64,000 nucleotides of DNA, from NCBI GenBank assembly GCA_963665865.2, contig CAXXWF010000001.1, positions 62,001-126,000 on the forward strand, read 5' to 3'. The stretch's first letter is position 1, and each line of letters begins with the position of its first letter. The notes beneath the pieces are model-generated. The model saw only the letters and a program-made list of their open reading frames with translations, did no database searches and was not told the origin of the DNA. Origin of the DNA: PHAA01 sp963665865. Lineage in GTDB: Bacteria; Bacillota; Syntrophomonadia; Syntrophomonadales; Syntrophomonadaceae. Of this stretch, positions 36,093 to 44,982 are shown in pieces. The position numbers were made by a program, and so were the translations under genes.

Positions 36093-36145
36093 CAGACCGT
36101 CAAAAAAAGCGAATAACGCAGTTATTCGCTTTTTTTGACGGTTTG
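36093..36145. terminator. Long perfect hairpin, related to the 125-base element ends
   Basis: A 22-base perfectly paired stem (left arm ACCGTCAAAAAAAGCGAATAAC) with loop GCA carries A and T tracts, so it is a good bidirectional terminator for the membrane protein gene and the convergent NlpC/P60 gene. Its arms begin CAGACCGTCAAAAAA, nearly the same as the right-hand end of the 125-base palindrome (GCTTTTTTGACGGTCTG read in reverse), so it may be a shortened relative of that element. Confidence 0.8.
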
Positions 36146-36170
36146 GCACCTTGCCGACCTTATCGACAAG

Positions 36171-36206
36171 CATTCAGCCCCTTCCTGTTCAGGAAGGGGC
36201 TGAATG
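36171..36206 (-). terminator. Strong hairpin after the NlpC/P60 gene
   Basis: Perfect 16-base arms CATTCAGCCCCTTCCT/AGGAAGGGGCTGAATG surround loop GTTC. It lies 30 bases beyond the stop of the minus-strand gene at 36236 and probably ends or protects that transcript, together with the hairpin at 36093. Confidence 0.7.
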
Positions 36207-36235
36207 AGAAGACGCAATCAAAGCTATTCTATGAA

Positions 36236-37273
36236 CTAAAAACCGGTCATAAGGGCTTTAGGCATGATAATGGGTTGATCAGGTTTTATCTGATATTTAG
36301 CGGGTATTACTGGCCCATGGTCAGTTATGGCAGCGCCAGGTACAAACGCGCTGTCCGGTAACACCCGGCGGACTTCAATCAAGGCGGAACCATACCAGTA
36401 GGAAAAATCATTAATAATTCCTATGGCGGTAGGATTTCCATCACAGGTATTAATAATACAAGGTTTGCCGTTTACTAACCCCATATATATGGCTACATGA
36501 CCGATATGTGTCCTGGCTGGAGCATCAGAGTTCCAGAAGGTGAATATATCGCCAGGTTTTAGCTTTTCCACCCCCACCAGGGTATATTTGGAGGAACCCG
36601 GTATTTTTTGGGCATAAACACCTTCCACCTTAACTCCGACTTTGTTATAATCCTTGGCCGCCGAAGTAATGGAATATCCAAAATCTTTATAAACCAACGA
36701 TACAAAATTGGAACAATCGATGTATCCGGTCGTGGGATATTTTGTATGCCCGTACTTCATAAAGCCGTATTCCATATACCAAATAGCACGCCCGACCAGA
36801 GTTTGAGCCAGGGTGCCGTCGTAACTGGCGCGAAGGAAGTCTACTACGGGTTTCTCATGACTATTATAGTGGCTACTATTTGATGTATACGTGCTTGTGG
36901 AAGCAGGGGGGCTGCTGCTGTCGACAGGTGGTGCGGTTGGTACCGGGGGTGACGACACAATACCTGCTAATGCTGCATTCAGGGCTGCCTTAGTTATAGG
37001 ACCAACAATGCCATCCATTTTCAATCCTTGGGATTTTTGAAAATTCATTACAGCACCCTGAGTTTTTGGACCAAACGATCCATCAATACTATTTGTATAA
37101 AAGCCTAACCCGGTAAGATCTGTCTGCAAATGACTGACGGATGAACCTTGGCTGCCCAAGGTTAGATTTTGGGTACCATAATCACTGGCCTGAGCCGGCA
37201 AAGGTATTATAGCGACCATAAGCAAGGCTAATATACCCAATAAAAACAATTGTTTGCAACGTAATGTTAACAT
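36236..37273 (-). CDS. Secreted peptidoglycan hydrolase (PG-binding plus NlpC/P60)
   Basis: This 345-residue protein has a signal peptide ending near residue 29 (AQA), a peptidoglycan-binding domain of the PG_binding_1 type (about 34-102, LGSQGSSVSHLQ, GSFGPKTQGAVMNFQ), a proline/serine linker and a C-terminal NlpC/P60 domain. The catalytic Cys187 lies in YIDCSNFVSLVYKD and His259 in IGHVAIYMG. Such enzymes cut stem peptides between D-glutamate and diamino acids. The last 50 residues are an extension without a motif. AAAGGAGGGAC precedes the ATG. Confidence 0.9.
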   Translation of the reverse strand: MLTLRCKQLFLLGILALLMVAIIPLPAQASDYGTQNLTLGSQGSSVSHLQTDLTGLGFYTNSIDGSFGPKTQGAVMNFQKSQGLKMDGIVGPITKAALNAALAGIVSSPPVPTAPPVDSSSPPASTSTYTSNSSHYNSHEKPVVDFLRASYDGTLAQTLVGRAIWYMEYGFMKYGHTKYPTTGYIDCSNFVSLVYKDFGYSITSAAKDYNKVGVKVEGVYAQKIPGSSKYTLVGVEKLKPGDIFTFWNSDAPARTHIGHVAIYMGLVNGKPCIINTCDGNPTAIGIINDFSYWYGSALIEVRRVLPDSAFVPGAAITDHGPVIPAKYQIKPDQPIIMPKALMTGF

Positions 37274-37707
37274 AAGTCCCTCCTTTCTAAAGTCAGGAAT
37301 AAAAAGAATGAAATTGTTCTATTTTTTGTTTGCGCAGTAGTCTGCATATAAACCTCCCATACATTTGATTAACGTCTCCTGTAATTAAAAATTCGACCTC
37401 ATTTCTCTACTACCTTTTGGTAAATATGGACAATTAGATCACAGTTAGTAGAAAAAAGGGCGGAGAGGACGAATTAGCCTATGTTTACAACGGGAGGAAG
37501 CAGCAATGTGGTAAATTGTGGAACCTGAGGGGCTGATGACATAATGAGCCCAGCAAAATGTATTTGAAGTTATCCAAGATGAAAAGGGTTCAGGTAAACA
37601 GAAATGGCTAGTAAAAGGCATAGGCCGCGTTTGTGGGCGGCCTTAAATTAGGTTATAATTTAATGAAAGTATTGGAGGCCAATTAAAACGAAAAAGGAGG
37701 CAAACGA
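37274..37707. other. Intergenic region of 434 bases between divergent genes
   Basis: The gap holds the promoters of both flanking genes but no gene that I can support. A hairpin AGGCCGC/GCGGCCT lies at about 37622-37643 and overlaps the -35 element of the nitroreductase promoter. Only that promoter could be placed. Confidence 0.5.
37631..37659 (+). promoter_or_regulatory. Probable promoter of the nitroreductase gene
   Basis: A perfect -10 element TATAAT (37654-37659) stands 17 bases after a weak -35 TTGTGG (37631-37636). The GGCCGC/GCGGCC inverted repeat covering the -35 could be a regulator site. Confidence 0.5.
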
Positions 37708-38277
37708 ATGGAATTCTTTGATGTCATTAAGAGCAGGCGGGCAGTCCGCAAGTACAAACCCGACATGGTAAGCAAGGAAGACATAGTCAAGATACTTGAT
37801 GCTGGGAATTGGGCACCTTCGGGCAGGAATCTGCAGCAATGGGAATTCGTCGTTGTCTCCGGAGAGAAGAAGAGAGAGATTGGTGAAAGCTATGCTGCGA
37901 TAGCCGCTGGATATACCGCAGATTGGGAAGCGTCAGCACGAGAAAGTTTTATAAACTATGCCCGGACTTACGGTAGGGCGCCCCACATAATAGTGGTTCT
38001 TACCGATGCCAGTGATGTGCCGGGGATTATGAAAATGCACTTGGAGAGTGGCAGCGCGGCTATGGAAAATATTGTCCTCGCGGCTCGAGCACTAGGATTA
38101 GGCACCTGCTGGATGACCGGTCCCCTTCAAGATGAAAAATCCCTGCGTCGTATTTTGGATATTCCAGAGGACAAAGAAATTGTCGCCGTCACACCGCTGG
38201 GATACCCGGAGGGGTTCCCGCTCGCACCTGACCGGATTGATCCAGAGTTAAGCCAGAAAGTACGTTGGATCGAATAG
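37708..38277 (+). CDS. Nitroreductase-family protein
   Basis: This 189-residue FMN protein shows the family's N-terminal phosphate contact FFDVIKSRRAVRKYKPD, the NWAPSGRNLQQWEFVVV segment and the C-terminal AVTPLGYPEGFP. Members reduce nitro groups, quinones, flavins or enones with NAD(P)H and work as dimers. The true substrate is unknown. The ATG follows AAAAAGGAGG. The gene seems to be monocistronic. Confidence 0.9.
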   Translation: MEFFDVIKSRRAVRKYKPDMVSKEDIVKILDAGNWAPSGRNLQQWEFVVVSGEKKREIGESYAAIAAGYTADWEASARESFINYARTYGRAPHIIVVLTDASDVPGIMKMHLESGSAAMENIVLAARALGLGTCWMTGPLQDEKSLRRILDIPEDKEIVAVTPLGYPEGFPLAPDRIDPELSQKVRWIE

Positions 38278-38334
38278 AAGCGGCAACTGGTTAGGTTGAT
38301 CAAACTATTGAAGGTTATAGTGGGTGAGCAGTCA

Positions 38335-38922
38335 TTATAGGGATTCCATTTCGGCGATGACCATTTTAACTTCCAGCCAGTCCCTTACCCGGGTGATATT
38401 ATTTACGTCCAGGTGAGCATTATACGGGTAATCAAACATAACAACCGGTATAATCCCACTCAATTCCAGAGAGAGATCATGATGGTCCTCAATCATCACA
38501 TCAATATTATTATCCAAACAGGACTCCAGTTTGCTGAAATGATGCATGTTGGTGGTGCTATTCATCACCAGTCGATCGTATTCGACCTGGTACCGAGACA
38601 ACCAATCCAGAGTGGTTGTCCTGATGGTTTGGTCACGCTGGTTGCGTGAGGTTATCAGGATGATAGAATGGCGCTGGTGCAAGTCGCTGATTACTTCCAA
38701 GGAATAGGGTTTGGGTGCTACACGCTTATAGATATCTGTTAAGTAGGTAGATAGAAACAGCGTGATAAGCTCCGTATCCCACTGGAGCGAATCTTCCAGG
38801 CTATAGTGGTTTAAACTTACCTTGGTTGTGAGATTATTTTCTCTATCGAAAATCCGCACATAGTCCAGAATTACATCTCGGGTATTGGTTATGGTATTAT
38901 CAATGTCAATGCCAATATTCAT
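38335..38922 (-). CDS. 5'-nucleotidase (NT5C-type HAD phosphatase)
   Basis: This 195-residue HAD hydrolase shows motif I as IGIDIDNTITNT (residues 3-14), motif II ILITSRNQRD near residue 95, and motif III/IV around NNIDVMIEDHHDLSLEL. It matches the bacterial group related to deoxyribonucleotidases (PF06941), which dephosphorylate nucleotides. The second catalytic Asp and the metal Asp (EDHHD) are present. The ATG lies about ten bases after GAGGAG. Confidence 0.8.
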   Translation of the reverse strand: MNIGIDIDNTITNTRDVILDYVRIFDRENNLTTKVSLNHYSLEDSLQWDTELITLFLSTYLTDIYKRVAPKPYSLEVISDLHQRHSIILITSRNQRDQTIRTTTLDWLSRYQVEYDRLVMNSTTNMHHFSKLESCLDNNIDVMIEDHHDLSLELSGIIPVVMFDYPYNAHLDVNNITRVRDWLEVKMVIAEMESL

Positions 38923-39034
38923 GGTTTAATGCTCCTCTAGTCAGTCTCATGTAATTAAGGCCTGTTCCTAAGGCTTGCTCAAATAACAAGTCCAACCATT
39001 ATAACCTATTAATCCCCTTAACCCAAAATTAATA

Positions 39035-39056
39035 GGGCAGGGTTTGCACCCTGCCC
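39035..39056 (-). terminator. Terminator of the acyl-CoA dehydrogenase gene at 39080
   Basis: Perfect nine-base arms GGGCAGGGT/ACCCTGCCC surround loop TTGC. On the minus strand it lies 24 bases after the stop and is followed by TATTAATTTT. Confidence 0.75.
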
Positions 39057-39079
39057 CGTTATAATCGCTGTTTAACTGT

Positions 39080-40219
39080 TTAACGCAGGATACTCCCGGC
39101 AATGACCATACGTTGAGCTTCCGAACTGCCTTCATAGATTTCAGTTATCTTGGCGTCGCGCATTAAACGTTCCACTTTAACCCCTTTGACATACCCGTAA
39201 CCACCGTGGATTTGTACTGCTTTGACGGTATGTTTCATAACCGCTTCGGCGCAGAACAGCTTGGCCATAGAAGCCTCCTTGGTAAAGGGCTGGCCCTGAT
39301 CTTTTAACCAACCAGCATGATAAGTTAAGAATCTGCAAGCTTCCAAGTCAGTGGCCATATCTACCATCCACCACTGGACAGCCTGGTTTTTGGAAATGGG
39401 TTTGCCAAACTGAATCCTTTGTTTGGAGTAGCTGATGGATTCATCCAGGGCTGCCTGAAGAATTCCGATAGATTGAGCCGCAATCCCAATCCGGCCGTGA
39501 TCAAAGCAATTCATAGCGATCTTCATGCCGGTGCCTTCCGCACCTAGAAGATTAGTTTTGGGTATACGACAATCTTTGAAGATAACCTCAGAGGTCTGGG
39601 AGGCTCTAATTCCCATTTTCATAAAATGACTGCCGATGTTTAATCCAGGGGTGCCCTTGGATACGATAAAAGCACTCATCCCTTTGGGACCTGCAGATTT
39701 ATCAGTCCAGGCAAAGGTTATAAAGGTATCGGCCACCGGGCCGTTGGAACAAAAGGTTTTAGTACCGTTCAGAACATATTCGTCTCCGTCAAGTACCGCG
39801 GTAGTAGTAGCCGCACCCACATCCGTCCCCGCTCCTGGCTCTGTAAGGGCAAAAGCTCCGATATGTTCACCTTTGGCCAGAGGGATTAGAAATTTTTTCT
39901 TTTGTTCCTCATTACCAAAATTATTAATTGGCATTAATGAGAGACTGGTATGAACCGACATGGTAAAGCCAGTGGCTGCGCAGGAACGCGAAAGCTCTTC
40001 TATAGCGATGGCGTAGGTTAGATAATCAGTACCTTGACCGCCATACTCAACAGGAAAGGGCATCCCCATCCAGCCGCCCTCGGCCAGCTTTTCAATGACT
40101 TCCCGGGGATAACGGGCAGTTTCATCCAATTCGACCGCGATGGGTTCGACATACTTCAGGGCAAACTCCCGCATGTTACTTCTAATCAGTTCTTGTTCCT
40201 CGGTCAATTTAAAATCCAT
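39080..40219 (-). CDS. Acyl-CoA dehydrogenase
   Basis: This 379-residue flavoenzyme introduces the trans-2 double bond into an acyl-CoA. It shows the FAD/substrate motifs ALTEPGAGTDVGA and SQTSEVIFKDC, the dimer/FAD segment QIHGGYGYVKG and the catalytic glutamate in ITEIYEGSSEAQRM, as in butyryl- or short-chain acyl-CoA dehydrogenases. The length is normal. The gene stands alone with TAGGAGGGG ahead of its ATG. In a syntrophic fatty-acid oxidiser it would pass electrons to ETF; the ETF pair of this window is on the other strand at 47892. Confidence 0.94.
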   Translation of the reverse strand: MDFKLTEEQELIRSNMREFALKYVEPIAVELDETARYPREVIEKLAEGGWMGMPFPVEYGGQGTDYLTYAIAIEELSRSCAATGFTMSVHTSLSLMPINNFGNEEQKKKFLIPLAKGEHIGAFALTEPGAGTDVGAATTTAVLDGDEYVLNGTKTFCSNGPVADTFITFAWTDKSAGPKGMSAFIVSKGTPGLNIGSHFMKMGIRASQTSEVIFKDCRIPKTNLLGAEGTGMKIAMNCFDHGRIGIAAQSIGILQAALDESISYSKQRIQFGKPISKNQAVQWWMVDMATDLEACRFLTYHAGWLKDQGQPFTKEASMAKLFCAEAVMKHTVKAVQIHGGYGYVKGVKVERLMRDAKITEIYEGSSEAQRMVIAGSILR

Positions 40220-40338
40220 CTATACCCCTCCTCTATAAAATAAGATCTATGTACTTACAGTAATCTTTATAACCACAGTATTCTTTGAACTTAGCAGGCA
40301 TAGGGACTTTCTTTTGCCTGCTACAGGTGACAAGGGCA

Positions 40339-40416
40339 GGTGACAAGGGGACGGTCCTTTTGTCAACCTTTTATTTATTTGGCGTTGCGTGACAAAAGGA
40401 CCGTCCCCTTGTCACC
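40339..40416. repeat. Intergenic palindrome, GGGGACGG family
   Basis: Two 27-base arms (beginning GGTGACAAGGGGACGG) are perfectly complementary around a 24-base spacer. The core GGGGACGGTCCTTTTGTCA is related to the arms at 51139 and 59522. It lies in a 415-base gap that otherwise holds a terminator at 40585 and no gene. The family resembles palindromes associated with REP-type transposases, but none is present here. Confidence 0.8.
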
Positions 40417-40584
40417 GAATAAAGAAGTTGAATTATCACCTGCCTTAGTTTGGTAATTATCATATCTTCACTATAGTTTGCAGGCTAACTATTTGTCAAC
40501 CAATTATTATTAGCTTTTAATATTAATTATGACTTAATTAAACAAAAATAGAGGCGGTAATAGCTCATTATTGGCAAAATAAAA

Positions 40585-40616
40585 AAAGAGTTTAGTAAAT
40601 TAATACTAAACTCTTT
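40585..40616 (-). terminator. Terminator of the zinc-ribbon gene
   Basis: Perfect 13-base arms AAAGAGTTTAGTA/TACTAAACTCTTT enclose AATTAA. On the minus strand it begins 19 bases after the stop and is followed by a T run of seven. Confidence 0.88.
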
Positions 40617-40634
40617 ATTACGATCATAACTTAA

Positions 40635-40934
40635 CTAGCGATTACGTCTAGCTTGGAAACAATCCCGGCAATAAACTGGTCTTTCACCGGTAGGCTCAAA
40701 TGGAACGGTTGTTTCTTGACCACAGGCTGCGCAAACGGTCTTAAACATTTGACGCTCTTCTCTATATCCGGAATTACCGTAACCATTACGTTGCTGTTTG
40801 CGGGCTCTTCTACACTCCGGGCAACGGCCTGGTTCGTTTTCAAAGCCTTTTTCGGCATAAAATTCTTGTTCTGATACTGAGAACAGGAATTCATTACCAC
40901 AATCTTTACACGCGATATATTTGTCTTCTAACAT
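40635..40934 (-). CDS. Zinc-ribbon protein with two CxxC pairs
   Basis: This 99-residue protein has a first ribbon CKDCGNEF (residues 9-16) paired with CPECRRARK near residue 38, and a second with CAACGQE (about 68) and CRDCFQARR (about 88). Such proteins are widespread in anaerobic Firmicutes and bind zinc; the function is unknown, and RNA or protein binding is possible. The ATG follows AAGGGAGATGG. The promoter at 41015-41043 and the terminator at 40585 make it a single-gene transcript. Confidence 0.85.
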   Translation of the reverse strand: MLEDKYIACKDCGNEFLFSVSEQEFYAEKGFENEPGRCPECRRARKQQRNGYGNSGYREERQMFKTVCAACGQETTVPFEPTGERPVYCRDCFQARRNR

Positions 40935-41014
40935 TTTTTTCCATCTCCCTTCTGAAGTACTCTTGGACTAGTTTCCCCCACAAAGGAGACTGTTTAAAGA
41001 ACAAGGCAAGCTAC

Positions 41015-41043
41015 ATTGTAAATCAAATATTGTCCATTGTCAA
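41015..41043 (-). promoter_or_regulatory. Sigma-A-type promoter of the zinc-ribbon gene
   Basis: Read on the minus strand, TTGACA (41043-41038) and TACAAT (41020-41015) are 17 bases apart. The match to consensus is eleven of twelve, which suggests strong constitutive expression. Confidence 0.8.
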
Positions 41044-41153
41044 ATAAAATTCACATAAACTCCATTAGTGGGTCAAGTTTACTAATATATTGTCCGAAAA
41101 TATGATACAATATTCAGGTTACAGATTATTTGAATAGAAAGTCGGTATTAAAT

Positions 41154-42740
41154 ATGATTGCTACCAGTGATATAACCTTAGGTTTTGGCCAACGTCCTCT
41201 GTTTGAAGACGTTAATATAAAATTTACCCCTGGGAACTGTTATGGCCTTATTGGTGCTAACGGGGCAGGTAAGTCGACTTTTCTCAAGATACTATCCGGA
41301 GAAATTGATGCGAATAGGGGTAATGTTACCATCTCCCAAGGGCAAAGACTATCGGTACTGAAACAGGACCACTTTGAATTTGATGAGTTTGAGGTAATTG
41401 AGACCGTACTGAAGGGGCATACGCGTCTGTTTGCCATAATGAAGGAAAAAGAAGCTATTTACGAAAAGGCTGATTTTTCAGAAGCAGATGGCATGAGGGC
41501 CGCAGAACTAGAAGGGGAATTTGCCGAATTAGGTGGTTGGGAAGCTGAGGCTGAAGCTGCCTCATTATTAAATGGTTTGGGTATTTCCGAACAACTGCAT
41601 ACTAAAAAAATGCAAGAACTGGACGGCAGCGAAAAGGTCAAGGTTCTTCTAGCCCAGGCGCTATTTGGACATCCGGATATTTTACTCCTGGATGAGCCCA
41701 CCAACCATCTTGATATCAAGTCAATTTCTTGGTTGGAGGATTTTATCTGTGATTTGAGTGCCGTCATAATTGTCGTATCTCATGACCGTCATTTTTTAAA
41801 CAGTGTTTGTACCCATATAGCCGATATTGATTACGGTAAAATTCAACTCTATATGGGCAACTATGATTTTTGGCTGGAATCCAGTCAATTGGCCTTACAG
41901 CAGGCCAAAGATGCCAATAAAAAGTCTGAGGCCAAGATCAAGGAACTGCAGGAGTTTATCCAGCGTTTCAGCGCCAATGCCTCGAAATCCAAACAAGCTA
42001 CTTCCCGGAGGCGGCAATTGGATAAGCTGACTCTGGAGGATATAAGACCGTCTTCCAGGCGTCTGCCTTGGATCCAGTTTAAACCGGAGCGAGAAGCTGG
42101 GGTAAATGTGCTGACTATTCAGGGACTCAATAAGAGCATCGATGGGGAACTGGTGTTGAAGGATTTTAACCTTACAGTCAATCGAGGCGATAAAATTGCG
42201 CTGGTTGGCCAAAATCAAATAGCCAACACAACTCTTCTGCAGATTCTTATGGGAGAAATGGAAGCTGACAGCGGCGAATTTACCTGGGGATTAACCACCT
42301 CCAGGGCTTATTACCCTAAAGATGTGACCGCTTATTTTCAATCAGATATGAATCTGGTGAATTGGATGCGGCAGTATTCGACTGATCAGGAGGAAACATT
42401 TGTCCGAGGATTCCTGGGGAGAATGTTGTTTTCCGGTGAGGAATCGCAAAAACAAGCCAACGTTATATCCGGAGGAGAACAGGTCAGGTGTATGCTGGCT
42501 CGTATGATGCTCAGCAGTGCCAACGTTCTGCTATTAGATGAGCCCACTAACCATCTGGACCTGGAAGCCATTACCGCCTTGAATAGAGGCTTGACCGCTT
42601 TTTCAGGTACGGTATTATTGATCTCCCATGACCACCAGCTCCTGCAGACGGTAGCTAACCGTATCATCGAGATCACTCCTGAGGGAGTCATTGATAAACT
42701 TACGAGCTATGATGAATACCTGGAGAGGGAGAGCGTATAG
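41154..42740 (+). CDS. ABC-F ATPase with one degenerate ATP site
   Basis: This 528-residue soluble protein has two ABC domains joined by a coiled linker, as in the ABC-F family (ribosome-associated translation factors, YbiT-like). NBD1: Walker A GANGAGKST (34-42), signature changed to LDGSE (156-160), Walker B ILLLDEPTNHLD, H-loop VVSHDRHF. NBD2: Walker A changed to GQNQIANTT (352-360, no Lys), signature ISGGEQ (438-443) and Walker B VLLLDEPTNHLD intact. The two altered half-sites belong to the same composite ATP site in the head-to-tail dimer. I chose ATG 41154 because homologues begin MIxTSNVTLRFG; the binding site in front is weak. Confidence 0.92.
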   Translation: MIATSDITLGFGQRPLFEDVNIKFTPGNCYGLIGANGAGKSTFLKILSGEIDANRGNVTISQGQRLSVLKQDHFEFDEFEVIETVLKGHTRLFAIMKEKEAIYEKADFSEADGMRAAELEGEFAELGGWEAEAEAASLLNGLGISEQLHTKKMQELDGSEKVKVLLAQALFGHPDILLLDEPTNHLDIKSISWLEDFICDLSAVIIVVSHDRHFLNSVCTHIADIDYGKIQLYMGNYDFWLESSQLALQQAKDANKKSEAKIKELQEFIQRFSANASKSKQATSRRRQLDKLTLEDIRPSSRRLPWIQFKPEREAGVNVLTIQGLNKSIDGELVLKDFNLTVNRGDKIALVGQNQIANTTLLQILMGEMEADSGEFTWGLTTSRAYYPKDVTAYFQSDMNLVNWMRQYSTDQEETFVRGFLGRMLFSGEESQKQANVISGGEQVRCMLARMMLSSANVLLLDEPTNHLDLEAITALNRGLTAFSGTVLLISHDHQLLQTVANRIIEITPEGVIDKLTSYDEYLERESV

Positions 42741-42802
42741 ATCCACAATTTTGACCAGCAAGAGCCATCGTATCGAAAGCTCTTCAGAATATCAATAAAA
42801 GA

Positions 42803-42833
42803 CCACCTTCGATTAACGAAGTGTGGTTTTTTT
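42803..42833 (+). terminator. Intrinsic terminator after the ABC-F gene
   Basis: Arms ACCACCTTCG/CGAAGTGTGGT (one bulge) enclose ATTAA and are followed by seven T. Confidence 0.82.
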
Positions 42834-42836
42834 ATT

Positions 42837-42866
42837 GTCTTACCATCCGTTTCTGGGTGGTAAGAC
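42837..42866. repeat. Inverted repeat before the multicopper oxidase gene
   Basis: Arms GTCTTACCATCC/GGGTGGTAAGAC pair over 12 positions (one G-T) around loop GTTTCT. There is no T run after it, so an operator or leader hairpin for the downstream gene is as likely as a second terminator. Confidence 0.5.
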
Positions 42867-42995
42867 TGCGGATGCATTTAAATAGGGGTTGGTTTTATTA
42901 GTCGACCAGCAGCACATTAATTAACATTAATTCATATATTTTACTACAAAACCATTAAAGCGCCATCAAATACTTCGCAGAAAAGGGGAGTTGAA

Positions 42996-44799
42996 ATGCC
43001 AAATCCACTTGATCCAAATAGTATTCCAAAGTACGTAAGCCAGCTATTTATCCCACCCATATTTGTGCCCACAATAGTTGAATCACAAGGCCTGTAAATT
43101 GAAATGCCATAATTATCGGGTCACAGCCAGTGAATTTAACCAACAAATACTGCCTGTGGGATTTCCCGAAACGACTGTCTGGGGATATGGGGGCAAAGCC
43201 AGAGACCCGCAAACAGGTATATTAATTGACAATTTTAGATCCACACCAGGTCCTACTTTCAAGGCCGTAAGGCATATTCCCATAAATGTGCAATGGGTTA
43301 ACAACCTGACCGGATCATATCCCTTGGCGGTAGATCCAACCATTCACTGGGCTAACCCCAATAATATGCCGATGCCGATGCCGCCGTTCCCTCCCTTCCC
43401 ACCGGGATTCCCTTTAGCACAACAACCGGTGCCGATTGTTACCCACCTGCACGGTGGAGAGACCGAACCGCCTTCTGATGGCCACCCAGAGGCCTGGTTT
43501 ACTGCCGGTGAAGTTATCACTGGACCTGCTTTTGTAAAGTCTCGTTATCACTACGTTAATGACCAGGAGTCGACTACTTTGTGGTATCATGACCATGCAC
43601 TGGGGCTAACCCGCTTGAATGTCTTAATGGGTTTAGCCGGGGCATATATAATTAGTGATCGCCATAACCCGTTGGATGGAAAGCATTCCCCATTACCACG
43701 AGGCAGATTTGATATTCCCCTTATCATCCAAGACAGGTCTTTTAATGACGATGGTTCCCTGGCGTACCCTAGTAATGGAGTAAATCCGAATATCCATCCT
43801 TACTGGGAGCCTGAGTTTTTCGGTGATACAGTAATGGTTAATGGCAAAGTATGGCCTAATTTAAATGTTGAGCCGAGACAATACCGTTTCCGCATTCTAA
43901 ATGGATCCAATGCCCGCTTCTATAATTTGATGTTTTCAAATGGGATGCCATTTATCCAAATAGGCACCGATGGCGGCTATTTACCAAAGCCCGTTCAACT
44001 AGTCTCACTGCTCATTTCTCCCGGTGAACGGGCTGAAATCCTGGTAGATTTTTCGGGGTTGCCGCCGGGCACTAATTTAATTATGACCAACAATGCCAAT
44101 GCTCCATTTCCAGGTGGAGATCCCCCTGATCCTAGGACGACAGGGCAGATTATGCAGTTTGCCGTGCTTGACAGACCGGTTATATTGCCCCGACCATTAC
44201 CTAAAGTCTTGAACGTGCTGGTCCCACTAAAACGATTCAATAAAAAACGGACTTTGACCCTTTTTGAGGTTGAAGGTCCCAATGGACCATTAGAGGTCTT
44301 GCTAAATGGTCAGATGTGGGATGCGCCTGTTTCCGAACTGCCGTTGGTCGGAGCGACCGAGGATTGGCTACTAGTAAACTTAACGATGGATGCCCATCCG
44401 ATTCATCTCCATTTAGTTCAATTCCGGCTGGTCAGCCGACAGGATTTCCTGGTTGATCAATATACGGCTGATTGGTTAGCTTTAAACGGCCAACCTCCGT
44501 TAGATCATCCGACTATAGTGTTGCCGGTGAAGCCTTACCTGCTGGATGGTCCCATTAATCCCCCAGCTCATGAGAATGGTTGGAAAGATACCATCCAGGC
44601 TTATCCTGGACAGGTGACCAGGATAAGGGTACGATTTGCACCCCAGGATGTGGTTAATTCGAAGCCGGGAGTTAATCCATATCCGTTCAATCCTGCCGCA
44701 GAGCCCGGTTACGTCTGGCATTGCCATATTCTGGAACATGAAGACAATGAAATGATGCGCCCCTATAAAGTCAGGGTGCCGCGCCATTATTGCAAATAA
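42996..44799 (+). pseudogene. Multicopper oxidase (CotA/laccase type), frameshifted
   Basis: ATG 42996 behind AAGGGGAG opens a frame MPNPLDPNSIPKYVSQLF that stops at TAA 43095; the rest of the protein continues in the next frame from about 43097 to 44799. Removing one T at 43095 joins them into a 600-residue product (GLKLKCHNYRVTASEF across the junction). The body carries all copper ligand segments: HLHGGETEPP, WYHDHALGLTR, HPIHLHLVQF and WHCHILEHEDNEM. Laccase-like oxidases of this type couple four one-electron oxidations to reduction of O2, and homologues coat spores. As the sequence stands, the first copper site region is intact only if translation starts downstream, for example at TTG or GTG in the second frame. 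An assembly error is possible. Confidence 0.85.
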
Positions 44800-44804
44800 C
44801 TGCA

Positions 44805-44832
44805 CTATAGGACCGGGATACCGGTCCTATAG
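44805..44832. terminator. Perfect hairpin after the multicopper oxidase gene
   Basis: Perfect 12-base arms CTATAGGACCGG/CCGGTCCTATAG surround loop GATA. No T run follows directly; a second hairpin at 44880 is the better terminator. Confidence 0.55.
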
Positions 44833-44879
44833 ACTGTCAATCTCCCTTACACCGATAAAAATCTGGGGGTTTTTGACGC

Positions 44880-44916
44880 AAGGAGCCATCGTTTAATGAT
44901 GGCTCCTTTGGTTTTT
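44880..44916 (+). terminator. Intrinsic terminator
   Basis: Perfect 11-base arms AAGGAGCCATC/GATGGCTCCTT surround loop GTTTAAT and are followed by TGGTTTTT. It separates the multicopper oxidase from the acyl-CoA dehydrogenase operon promoter 38 bases later. Confidence 0.82.
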
Positions 44917-44953
44917 ATGGGCGTGGAAAAGGAGTTTATAAATAATAATTTTG

Positions 44954-44982
44954 TTGACAATAGCCGTGCTCGGGAATAATAT
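44954..44982 (+). promoter_or_regulatory. Sigma-A-type promoter of the acd-fix-etf operon
   Basis: TTGACA (44954-44959) and TAATAT (44977-44982) are 17 bases apart. The start site would fall near 44989, inside the candidate operator region that follows. Confidence 0.85.

Noticed and set aside
36908..36960. GC-rich proline/serine linker of the NlpC gene as a possible insertion
   Set aside because: It is in frame, typical of linkers between wall-binding and catalytic domains, and lacks flanking repeats.
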